Shown: one piece after another, positions 33,780 through 44,541 of the stretch
Layout: each line of letters opens with the position of its first letter
How positions within the stretch are numbered: the first letter of the stretch is position 1
NCBI RefSeq assembly: GCF_025602895.1
Contig: NW_026516204.1
Span: forward strand, 1,178,001 to 1,242,000
Origin: Polychytrium aggregatum
Lineage: Eukaryota > Chytridiomycota > Chytridiomycetes > Polychytriales
Length of the DNA stretch: 64,000 nucleotides
Direction: 5' to 3'
Made by a program: the position numbers and the translations under genes
Notes under the pieces: generated by a model
Databases searched by the model: none
Seen by the model: the letters and a program-made list of their open reading frames with translations, nothing else
What the model was told of the DNA's origin: nothing

Positions 33780-35215
33780 TTAGAAGCCAGTGAGCCACTT
33801 GGCGAGACCATTCCATGTGGACCGCAAGGTCCCGCGCTCGTCTGTTGCCCGACGATCGACCAGGGTCTGGCCAAGCGCACGCTTTCTAATCATAGAGGAC
33901 GAGTTGGAATAGCAAGCCTTGCGCTGGAACAGAGGCGGAACAACATAGCCCGTGGGCTGGGAAGCGGCACTGGACGCAGCCGAGCCAACCGTGGAGGACA
34001 GGGTGGCGTTGGCTGAGATCGAGACGATGGTGCTGGATGCAGCGGCGCTGCTGCTCGCAGTGGTGGTGGTGGTGGTGGTGGTGGTGGTAGTAGTGGTGGT
34101 CTTTGTCGTTGTGGTCGTGGTTGTGGACTTTGGAGGCGGCGGCGGAGGAGGGCGAGGGGGAGGGGGAGGCGGACTGCTTTTGCATCCTGTGCATCCGTGG
34201 GTCGAGCAGCTCGATACCGACCAGGTGATGTCGACGATGCCGGCTCCCAGGCTGGCGATTTCGGAGAAAGCCTGGGGAGAAAGATCGAGATGGCCGTAGG
34301 TGCACTGGATGGCAGAGATTGAGCATCGGGATGAGTTTGGGAAGACAGAGAGAGCACGTCGATAGAGATAGCAGAGTACAAGCATTGGAGCGAGCATCTG
34401 ATCCGATGGCACATCACGCCGTGCCGAGCAAGAGAAGTATGCTTCGGGATGCGAGTGCTCACCTGGGCATCGGGGCACTCATCGACAATCGGAACTTCGA
34501 CGCTATCGGGGCGAAATCAGATGAGGGCAGTGGTGAGGCCACAGTCTTCCCGATGGATGAGTGGGTAGGTGTACGCCCAACTGCCGATCAGGCTCGCCAA
34601 GCGCTCTCGCTGGGGACGCTGGATCGCCGATCGATCGAGGGCCGAATCGACTGATGGTGCTGGCTCGGAGATGGACGGGAGAGATCGGCTGCATTACCTT
34701 CCTTTGGGGCCGTGGACCGTCACGCAGTAGCCACAGTTGGCACCGCCATCCCACATGGTGTGGGTCTGTGCTCACATGCAGAAGGTGTAAGTGAAGGGAC
34801 GGACAGAGAAGACGCAGTCGGCCGGGGGAGGGAGGCGGATGATGCTGTTGGTGCAGGGGGGGGCATGGCGAGGACATGGACAGCGCCTTACCAGAGCCGC
34901 ATAGTAGTACTTGTCGGTCGGGAAGTTGCTTCCGCAAGCACCGGGTGTTCCGGGCCAGGGAGGGGACGCTCCGTCGCTAACACCGGCTGCACAGCATCAG
35001 GTCAGCATCGAGCCAAGGGTCCTGGGCAGTTCGGCGACATGGCGCGCAAGCGGCAGAAGAAATGCACTGCAGACGAAATGCATTGGGGGCCAAGACATAC
35101 CTCCTGTGCCGTACCAGGTGGCCTGGCCGCTGTAGGGTCCGCTGAGCGATGCTTGGACGGTGCTCGCCGCGGCAAGCACGGCGACGAGCGAGACGGCGTT
35201 GTGGATGGCCACCAT
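33780..35215 (-). CDS. Secreted double-psi beta-barrel (RlpA/expansin-like) protein
   Basis: The protein starts MVAIHNAVSLVAVLAAAS at 35215, a clear signal peptide cut near TVQAS. The barrel follows in several exons: GPYSGQATWYGTGG, WPGTPGACGSNFPTDKYYYAAL (near 34880-34970), THTMWDGGANCGYCVTVHGPKG (near 34690-34755), VPIVDECPDAQ (near 34465-34500) and CTYGHLDLSPQAFSEIASLG. The Cys pairs and the DECP...DLDLS motif are typical of the barwin/expansin-like double-psi barrel; relatives loosen or bind cell-wall polysaccharides. After it comes a poly-Pro/poly-Thr linker (GGT/GTC repeats near 34060-34180) and a Ser-rich tail ending KWLTGF. No carbohydrate-binding module is visible. The protein is likely exported to the wall or to a substrate. 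Two barrel exons near 34500 have approximate edges. Confidence 0.82.
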
Positions 35216-35729
35216 GTCTGTTGCGGCGGTGGCAGCGGCGACTTGCGGGTTGCAGATGCGGGAGAGCCTGGGGAGAAAAGGGCAAACTCGCTCCTGGCCA
35301 AGCGTCGGCGGGAAAGACGGGCAGGCCGGGGGACGAAAAAATGGGCTTCGGCACAAGGACGCGGCAACAGCGACACAGCAACGGCGCCGTGTGCCCACAG
35401 CAAGGGCCAATGTCGCGCAAATGTGTCCGTGTATGACACTGTCGCACAGAGCGCGTCGCACAGAGCGCGTCGCACGGCGACACACCGCGCCCGGGCCGTG
35501 CACTCGATCCGGACTGGCTCGATCCACATTCGACCGGGATGCACACACACACAGCGCACACACGCACACGCACGCGCTCGTCGCCGACATGGTGCATCGC
35601 TGTCCTGCATCGCTGTCCTGCATCGGCATTTGCATCGGCATCGGCATTTGCATCGGCATTTGCATCGCAAGTCCGTCCAGCCCCCGTCCATCGCATCGCG
35701 CACGCACCGTCCTGCTTCATGCATATGCA
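35216..35729. promoter_or_regulatory. Divergent promoter between the barrel gene and MSH1
   Basis: 514 bp of GC-rich DNA between two ATGs on opposite strands. It contains CA/CG dinucleotide runs (35539-35575) and a repeated catcggcatttg unit (35625-35670). Long frames here are compositional. Confidence 0.55.
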
Positions 35730-38700
35730 ATGTCGGTTCTGAGCCGCCTCCGCCAGTGTGCTGTCGCTCGGCCAGCGTCCGTCCACAGCTACGTCGCCGC
35801 GGCTTCGCTGCTCCATATCCAACCGAACTTTCAGCAGACGCAATTCCGATCCGACTCATCCCACACCGCCAGCGCCACAGCAAAGAGAACCCGCAGTGGG
35901 AAACCCCAGAGTCCGTTGCCATCGCCAGATCCACTCTCGATCGACGGCTCCTCCTCTGCCCCATTGAGCAAAGGCGTCAGTCAGCCAGTGTCCATCGCCC
36001 TGTCCGATCCGACACCTGTGCCTGTCAGAGCAAGAACCCGACGAGCTTCCTCCAAGCCCATCGACATCAAGATCCCGATCGACCTCTCGCTACGCGATGC
36101 CGAAGAGGCCATCACCCTCCAGCCCACGACCCTTCCCGATATTCACGACACTCCCCTCATGGGCGAGATTCGCGAGATCCAAAGCAAGCATCCCGACCAC
36201 ATCCTCCTCGTTCAAGTCGGAGGATTCTATGAGGTCTACAAACTTCCGGGGTACGATTATTTCCAGCAAGTCGCCGAGATATGCGATCTCAGGGTCGCGA
36301 ACGGGAAGGTGCCGTTTGTGGGCTTCCCAGTCTCGCAGCTTCTGCGCTATCTTGAGCGTCTACTCAAGGCCGGCAAGACCGTCGCCGTCGTCGACCAGGT
36401 GGATGACGACCGCCTGTCAAGGACGAAAACCAAGCTCAGGGCTGTCACACGGATAGCCACTCCCGGAGCCATGCTGGACGAACACTGGCTCGAGAGCAAG
36501 GACAACAACTTCTTCATGTCACTGCTCGTTCTGCAGCCCGATGACCTGTCACCTTCGAGCCCGCTGGCCCTCGCGTGGCTGGACATCTCCACGGGCGAAT
36601 TCTTTGTCGGCAGCTCAACCCTCGGCTCGCTTCCGTCTGTCCTCGTCAAGGTCCAGCCCAGAGAATTTGTCGTCGAGAAATCGCTCGTGGACCAGGGCCA
36701 TCCAGCCGCTGTCGCCGTTCAGGACTACATCCAACGGGAGAGCAGCGGCATCACCCCGCTGATCGCCCGAAAGCCGTCAAAGGAGTTTTCCCATGCAACC
36801 GCCCATCCGACCTTTGTGAAACTACTCCAGAGCAACATGGCCAAGCTCGGGACGGCCCGCCAGCGGCATGCTGTGACCCCGCTGTCCCATCCAGCTCACG
36901 AAGCGACGGACGTCTCGGAGCTGCTCGGCCAATTCACCAAGCCACAGATCCAAGCGGCTGGAGCACTCCTGAGACACGTAGCCGCCATCTATCCCACGCG
37001 ATCACTGTCGCTCTTCAACCCAAGCAAGGATGCAGCCTTGGGGGAGACCATGACAATCGACGCCGTTACGCATGCCTCGCTCGAACTCACAAAAACTCAG
37101 CGAACCGGGCTCACCAAGGGCAGCCTGCTCAGTGAAATCGACGAAACCGTTACGGCGGTCGGCTCCCGACTACTTGTCCAGCGTATCAGTCGGTATCGAA
37201 CGTGTGTCTGGTGCAGTTTGTCTGCAGGTTTGGCGCCGCCCCTGTGGCTAGAGTCTCACCCATGCACGCTCTCGTATCCCAGAGGCTCCTTCGACGTCGG
37301 TCCCGGAGATTGAGCGGCGGCTCAATCTGGTCGAAGTGTTTTTCACCAACTCGCACCTGCTTGTCGATGTGCGCACCGCCCTCAAGTCCTTCAAAGATAT
37401 TGAACGCGCCCTGTCCAAACTGCACCTCAACCGCGGCGGGCCAGCAGACTTCCACCATGTCATACAGAGCCTTAAGATCTCCCGCGATCTACGACAGCTC
37501 TTGCTGGACTACGCAGAGTCTCCACAGGGTCAGGCATTGGCTCCAAAGCTCAGACAATCGCTCCTTGGCCTGACCAGGGCCATCCCCCTGTTTGATGATC
37601 TGATCGAAAGGTACGAAGGCTTTGTTTCCGAGGATTACCTGGTCGAGAACATTGACACAACCGACCAGCCGCGGATTATTCGAGCGGGGTTCGCCCATGA
37701 GTTGGACAGGCTCTTGGAACAACGAGCTGAGCTCATTCAGCGAAGCGAGGCTCTGCGACAGGATCTGACAAAGGAGTATGTGAGCCCTCGGTCTGGTACG
37801 TTGCCGCAGCGATCGTTTTATCACGCCGAGTCCCTCCCCGCTGAGCCGGAGAATGACCACTCTCGGACTCCACCGTCACATCGAATCGAATTGAAGCAAG
37901 TGAGGCTCGGTTTTGCCGCGACGAAAGCGCTGCATGTGCGAGTCACTTACGTCAACTGATTTGTATATTTACACGACAATCGACCCTGCCCGATGTCGAT
38001 GTACACCCTTCCACCACCTGCTCACGCACACTCAGCCAATGCTGCAAACCTTTGCTTCGACCCAAAGCACGGCTGTCTCGTCGAATTCCGGACAGCAGCC
38101 CTTCTGAACCAAAAGGTTGAGGCCTCAAGGGACCTGAAGCCCTTGAGCGTGCAAAAAAACTCAAAGCTGACGCGCTTTCAGAGCGAGGTGAGTTCGGGTG
38201 CGTCGCGCCACAGCGATGATCCCGCCTGCCTTTGATTGCAAGAGGCTGTGTGCGTTGAGAAACGCAGATCTGCTCGCTGTTTCATCAACATCGGTGGCCT
38301 GGTCTCCACACGGCTTGATTGAAGGCCGATTGGTCTATCGTCGGAGCGAAAGCACCCCGCCGGGTGACAGATACGCCCTAACCTCTGGTCCTCCAACGAT
38401 CCCGATGCTTCAGAAATGGACCAAACTATACAATTTGATTCAGCTCAACTCGGAGCAGATCTCGATTCTGCAAAAGGACATCTTTGCGGATGCCGTTCGC
38501 CGGGTTGGTATTGGGTGTATCCCTTGAGGCTGTGTGTCGCGGCTCTTGCTGCGTTCACTATCAAACCACGTCGAGCAATTGGATCGAGCCGCTAGATCGG
38601 ACAATTGCGGTGGGCGATGTAGTGCCAACCGCACCTCGATGCAGACGGGGCCGGCCGTGTCATACAGCTTACTGGTTTCATCTCAATATGGCCTCCGTCC

Positions 38701-40530
38701 CCTGCAGCTGATTGTAGAGTCGTTTCTGATCAAGGAGGCCGCCAGCGCAGTCGCAGAGATCGATGTCAGCGCCGCTCTTGCTCACTGCGCGCTCGAGCGC
38801 AAGTTTACTCGGCCACAAATCACGACAGAGTAACGTATCGCATGGTGTTGATGGCGCTCATGAGGGTCGGCCATGCATGAACCAGATCGTGAGCCTGCTG
38901 ATGATCCTCCTCGTCTTTCCATGTTTTGATCCATCGGTTCGCTGGGAACGGTTGCATAAGACCCGTACACAGGATTGTAGGTTTGTATTTGCTGCCGTTG
39001 GACGAACGGAGCTGCATTTCTCTTCATTTATTCAATACTTCAACGAGCTGTCATCGGGCGATATGCCCGAGAGTGCACGATCTGCAGTGCAGCCAACGGC
39101 TTTTGATGCCATACTATCTCAAATACAGGCGGTAGACACCCCACGGTCGAGCGGATGCAACAGCTGCGCGGAATCCAGGTGGGCCAAACGCATGTTCATA
39201 TGCAAGGGATGCTTTCTTGCTCGGTCCTATGTCTGTCTGGATGATACATCATGGAGGCATGGCCTGGCGACTGTCCTCCGGCAAGCTGACATTGTGGATC
39301 ACGGATGGGTGCCAGTTTGTCAGGAACGACTCGAATCTCAATCCCAACGAAAGCATATGGGTGATCACTGGGGTAAGTGTGCTGGTGCTCCTTCACTCGT
39401 CGGGTGGGCCGCAGGGCTGTTGGCAGAGCACTCGGCGTCGGTTCAGGTGCAGAGTAACTCATGGCTGTGCTTGTTTCTGCATCGCACTTGCATCACCCGG
39501 AACAATACGCGGCGACTTGGACGAAATGCCTAGCCCAATATGGGAGGAAAGTCCACATATCTCCGGCAATGGTGAGAATCCTGGAATCACTTCACGCAGA
39601 GCGGGCTGCACCGACACTCCAGACGCTGGACGGCTGACGGCATACGCTGTGGGCGAGCCAGCGCCATCCTCTCGGTTCTTGCCCAGATCGGCAGCTTTGT
39701 CCCTGCCGAGTCGGCCCTGATCGGCATTGCAGACCGCATCTTTACTCGAATCGGCTCATCGGATGACCTTGGTGGCAATCGTTCGACTTTTATGGTAGGC
39801 AAAGTTGACATGCCCCCTCCCACACTAGACAACTCAAGCCATCGCTGGCTCCACTCTATCTGCGGCCGCACTCGATTGACGCTGGAGTACTTTTGACAAT
39901 AGGTCGAAATGGAGGAAACGGCCTCGATCCTGGCCAATGCAACGGCCCAGAGTCTGGTACGCATTGCTCTACCGGCCGCATTTGCAAATACCGATGGCTA
40001 GCTGACATACAGCGTTGCAGGTGATCATGGATGAGGTTGGACGGGGAACCTCGTCACAGGACGGTGTTGCGCTGGCGATGGCCATCATCCAGTACCTCCA
40101 CGACCGTGTGCGATGCCGGACGCTTTTTGCAACGCACTACCACGAACTGGCGAATCTACTGGAGATGCCTGGGTCAAGCCCATCCGCAGACAGCACCCGC
40201 ATTCAGCTCGAGCATGTGCGATTCTACCACACCGGAATCCACTTTGGCCAGGTGGGTCGGAGAATGTGGACCGCTGGGGCGCCCATCGTTCCGCCGCTAA
40301 CCGGACCTGCCGATCGATGCTTCTCCATGCTTCTCGATGCTTCTCGATGCTGCTCGGTGCTGCAGAACGGCAAGTTTGCGCTTGTGTACAAGGTCCTCCC
40401 GGGTGTGATGACCAAGTCGCATGGCATCGATATTGCCCGGCTCATGGGCCTTCCGGCGTCGGTGGTCGACAACGCAGCCATGTTCTTCTCGCGTCTTGGC
40501 TCCTCCGAGCCAGGGCAAAGTCCTCGCTGA
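35730..40530 (+). CDS. MSH1: Mitochondrial DNA mismatch repair protein MSH1 (MutS family)
   Basis: MSH1 is the MutS homologue that keeps mitochondrial DNA stable. The ATG at 35730 opens [17 protein letters not shown], an Arg-rich helix that looks like a mitochondrial presequence. The first, long exon contains the mismatch-binding motif [10 protein letters not shown], then [19 protein letters not shown] and [15 protein letters not shown], as in yeast Msh1. Later exons give the lever and clamp ([44 protein letters not shown]). The ATPase follows: GRHPTVERM, Walker [13 protein letters not shown] (near 39540), [18 protein letters not shown], Walker [13 protein letters not shown] (40021) and [15 protein letters not shown]. 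The last exon ends [22 protein letters not shown] with TGA at 40528-40530. Many introns interrupt the second half. Some exon edges between 37180 and 39540 are approximate, but all key motifs are intact. Confidence 0.93.
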
Positions 40531-41821
40531 TCGCAGCCGGGCCGACGAGATCCTCTGCGGCAGTCTTGGCAAGACGATCCGCTCAGAGAAAAGCGACGCT
40601 CAGCTGGTGGCGACCAACCAAGGGGCCCGTGCACTGCAACCGGGCCGTGCACGAAACGTGGTTGATTGTGATTTGACAAGCGGCCGAAAGCTGATGCGCA
40701 GACGATCGCATCGGCCCGCGGAAACGACGGCGGGCTGTTTTCAGCGGCCTGGGCGGATCCCGCCTTTGACGCTTGGCAATCTCCCTTCCTTGGCGATGGT
40801 TCTTGTGACATGCTCGCAGGTCCTGCCACCTGCCCATCGACCATGCACAACACAGACGGGCTCGTCGGCTGCCCAAGTCCATGTGGCCTCTCTGAAAACT
40901 TGGCTCGCGGGTCCCTCCAGCGGATGGTTTGCATCTGCCAACCGCGCCTTGGCTGCTTCAACAAAGCTAGCTGCTTCTCGACTTGATTCGAAACTGCCTG
41001 GCGGGCATAGACATGGGCGACACCGCCGCATCGGGAGGGCTGTGCTGGAGATTTGGGCTTTGGTCGTTGGCCTTGATGGGCCGTGTGTGGGGCAAGTCCT
41101 GGGCGGCATTCAGTGAGAGGCGATGCGGACGAGACGGATAGCGCATGTCCCCTCGTTGGGCAGACGGATCAGGCAAAGAACAGGTGCCCGCCAGGACGGG
41201 GATGTATCCTCGGCAGCCGGATTGTCAGACATTGTCTGATAGACCGCCCTGGTAATGTCGGCCGCTGCGGGGATGCCGACCACCGGCTGCTCTGCCGCCC
41301 TTGCTCGCACAGCCAGTGCCGATACTTTCCTGGACCGTGTCTGTGTCCATCACCTTGAGACCATGCCAAGCACCACGAGCGTCTGCCAAACAAAAAGCGC
41401 TTCGATGGCCAGCTGCCCCTTTCGTCATCTTGCTCCCAAGGCAAAGCGTCGCTGTCGCCCTGTCCGGCCTGTTGTCTTCCGGCTCCAACGCAAGCGCTCT
41501 TCTTGCATCCCCCCCTCCGGCGTCCCTCCGCACGTTGATGCTGGACGGCAGGTGCAACAGGGCAGACAACGGCAACTCTCCGCGCACTCCTCTTGCATCC
41601 ACTGTCATTGTCTTCTACCCCACCACCACCACCACCACCGCTAACTCCTTTTGGGCAAAATATTCCTCCGCCCTTTCTTTCTCTCCTCGTCTTTTGGCTT
41701 AAATCCCCCCCTCAATCCCTTTCTCGTTCGTCTTGTTCTTTCGTTGCTCGGCTCCCTTTCGTTGTTCCTTCCCTCGCTTCCTTCCCAGTGTAGTCCCCCC
41801 CCCAGATAGCTGTTCTTACCG
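40531..41821. other. Intergenic between MSH1 and the cyclin gene
   Basis: I see no gene in 1.3 kb. The last 200 bp before the cyclin ATG are pyrimidine-rich (cctcgtc, cccccccc), as is common for fungal promoters and 5' UTRs. A CAC/ACC repeat lies at 41621-41641. Confidence 0.5.
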
Positions 41822-42760
41822 ATGCATCACGTAGCTCTACCTGTTCAGCACCGGGACATGTCTCTAAAGCGCCCTCGAGACTGCTCAGTCGGTCGCCGTC
41901 CGTCCATGGCAAACAGCCCGGGGTTGGAGCTCGAGGCGGTCGTCATCGACCGGGACGCCATGCGGGCCATATCATCCAAACTTCGGCATCAGTCGCACAC
42001 CTCTTATTCCCATACGACACCGATAGAGCTAGAAGCCAGCCATCGGCCGTGCAAACGACGCAAGCCCGCTTCGGCACCGTCGTCGAGCCAGGTTGCTATG
42101 CACGGGATACCGCCAGCAAGCCAGCCGCCGACACCGCTGTCGACGCTCTCGACCATCCCATCGTTATCCGCTCGGCCAGTCAGTGTCGTCGATCCGGCAG
42201 AGCTGACCATCTACTCGCTTTCGCACCTCTTCGCCGATGCCTGTGGATCGGACCCGTCGGCATACCCTGGCTCGGTGCCATGGCAAGAAAACTTTTGTGT
42301 CCGCTCACAGCGGCTGAAGAAGCTGCTTGTCCGGACCCGCTGCACACTTCCCCTTCTGATCATCTCGTTCTTCAACACATCGAAATTCGAGACTGCGCGG
42401 CAGTCGCTGACATCCCGCGGCCTCTCGGCGGGGCCATCAAGCTCGCTGAAAGACGTCTTGTCGCTGCACATCGATACAATCTTTGCCGTTTCGCTCATCG
42501 TGTCGCAAAAGTACCACCAAGACAACCGCTACTCGAACCGGACCTGGTCCACCTTGCTGAACATTGGCGACGTAGAGATACTCAACCGCTACGAACGGGG
42601 CTTCCTGGAGCTGATCGAGTGGAAGGTGCACATGAGCCAAGCCGAGTACACCACATGGTGCAATATCATCGGCCGCTTGCGTGCCGACTACGGCTGTCTG
42701 GTCAACAGCAGCCACAGCCCGAGCTTTACAGGGGCGCCTTTGACCCCAAATAGCGAGTGA
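41822..42760 (+). CDS. Cyclin-domain protein, Pcl/Pho80-like
   Basis: Single exon of 312 residues. The N-terminal 100 residues are Ser/Pro-rich with a basic patch (RPCKRRKPAS). The cyclin fold is in the C-terminal half: LVRTRCTLPLLIISFFNTS, VLSLHIDTIFAVSLIVSQKY, HQDNRYSNRTWSTLLNI and EILNRYERGFLELIEWKVH. SQKYHQDNRYSN.W is the pattern seen in Pho80/Pcl-type cyclins, which bind Pho85-like kinases. ATG 41822 is used; a second ATG at 41858 (MSLKRPRD) is an alternative start. No introns, unlike most neighbours, but the long conserved domain leaves no doubt that it is coding. The exact cyclin class and kinase partner are inferred. Confidence 0.88.
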   Translation: MHHVALPVQHRDMSLKRPRDCSVGRRPSMANSPGLELEAVVIDRDAMRAISSKLRHQSHTSYSHTTPIELEASHRPCKRRKPASAPSSSQVAMHGIPPASQPPTPLSTLSTIPSLSARPVSVVDPAELTIYSLSHLFADACGSDPSAYPGSVPWQENFCVRSQRLKKLLVRTRCTLPLLIISFFNTSKFETARQSLTSRGLSAGPSSSLKDVLSLHIDTIFAVSLIVSQKYHQDNRYSNRTWSTLLNIGDVEILNRYERGFLELIEWKVHMSQAEYTTWCNIIGRLRADYGCLVNSSHSPSFTGAPLTPNSE

Positions 42761-44541
42761 ACCGACGACTCAAGACATGTGAACTCTTTCCCAAACCCGT
42801 CCAAGAATTGCACAAGCCCAGATGTATGCCGAGCCTCGCTTTACTCTCCTTCCCCTCCTGGCATATTTGAATTTCGAGCCTTGGCGTGGTTTTAACCATC
42901 CCGGCTGCGGTTACAATTTGACAATTTCCCGCTGGACTCGTTGGTGGCGATTTTGATTTGCCACCGTGGCCTCTGAAGTCGCTGGGTCCCCCTTCCCCAT
43001 CAATCTGCACCAACCGCAATCGCAGGCCATGGGCCAGCTTTCGATGACTCGACTGCCCCGTCGACATGCTTTCTGGACGCTCCCTGCCTCAAATTTTGGA
43101 TAATATGACTAGGTGTCCCTGGCAATAAATCACACCGTTCTTCTGCCCTCGTCCTCGTCCGTCCTCTGTCTGTCTGTCCGTGGCCGGCTTTGGAATGGCG
43201 AGTTGGATCCTGGCGTTTCTGGTTTTCAATCAGGCCGCGCGACTGAGCGTCTGTGTCCCCACGGTGGGGATATGCGCTTTTTTTGCGCTAGTTGGTGCTG
43301 CAGAGCGCCCTCGGACATGCATGCAGTTCGGGTGGCGTGTGCGGGTGCCTGTCCAATTGCCTCGCCGCAAAGTTCATCTACAGCCGCACTGGTATCACCG
43401 GCTTGTAATTGGCTGGTGGCAAGGCGATGGGCATGCCGGCCGACAGCGCTTGTCCCGGCGCCTCGGTCGCTCGGTGGTATCCAAGATACCCAATTCCCCC
43501 TTCCGCCCACGGCTTGGCCCCGTGTGGAGGATGCGCCCACGATGGCATTAAGCCGAGACGGGTGTGGTGGCGAATGAAATCGATGCGATTTGCTCCGCCA
43601 AGGGGGAGGGAGGAACCGAGGAGCCGCAGTGCCCATTGCAGTGTATTTGTCAGACGGGCCAAACGACAGCGAGTAAGACTGATTCAAACACACTGGCCGC
43701 TTGCTTTGGCTGCTCGCCGCAGCGGCCGCTGGAAAAGCAGCCGAAGCAACAGGGGAGGGGCATGCGATTTCGCCAGAGCGAGGCACAGCCGCTTGTTTGG
43801 AGTGTCTGCCAGTCCGCCGACGTTTGTATCCAAGGGGTCAAGCAGCGGTGGCGGGATATTGCGTCTTGTCTGTCGACCGAGAGGCTGGCCAGACAGACAG
43901 ACAGATAGACAGACGGAATGTACCCGCCAGCCGAGCTTCTCTCTGTTGCGGTTTCCCTCGGGTACGCTGGGGCCATGCCTCTTCTCCGGACCATCCGCCA
44001 CCCACCAGCGAGCAGAGCCAAGGGGGTGGAGGCAACACCCAAACAGCCAGGGGGGGGGGGAGGCAAAACCCTCGCGGCAGCCCTGGCGCGACTGGTCGCA
44101 AAAGAAAAAATGTGCCTCGTCTCATGACCGGATTTGAAACCCACAGGCTTTGGGGAAAGAAAGAGGCCACGCCAGCGGATCACCGGGTCTCACCGGCTTG
44201 GCAAGGCTGTCCACCCGCGATACCGGCTCTCTGAAGGTTCTGGATTGGCCGGGCCGATGCCAGACGGCGCACCCTGGCCCCAGGCCATTCAGGCAAATTG
44301 CCCTTGGTTTCAGCTCCGAGCCGGACCAGTCGCACCCATCGGCTCGCACGTTCGCTCGCTGTTGCTGTTGCTGTTGGTTCATACAGCCGCTCTTGGCCGT
44401 GATCTGCTGCTCCCCCTGGAGCGCTGTATTGGATGGAGCTGTTGCTCGTCTGTCAGCAGCCGGCCGCCAGGGACACGCCCCCAAGCAAAGCAAAGCAAAG
44501 CAAAGCAGAGTCATGCAAGGCCAAGCCACCTCCACCGAGGG
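42761..44541. other. Intergenic, no gene seen
   Basis: 1.8 kb between the convergent cyclin and p47 genes. It contains a CAGA/GACA simple repeat (43893-43916), a G10 run near 44051 and an AAAGC pentamer repeat (44484-44508). Long frames on both strands overlap and show no domain. Confidence 0.5.

Noticed and set aside
35160-35729. Upstream extension of the MSH1 frame
   Set aside because: The frame is open for 190 codons before 35730, but it reads Arg/His-rich low-complexity sequence through the divergent promoter. The ATG at 35730 starts a good mitochondrial presequence.
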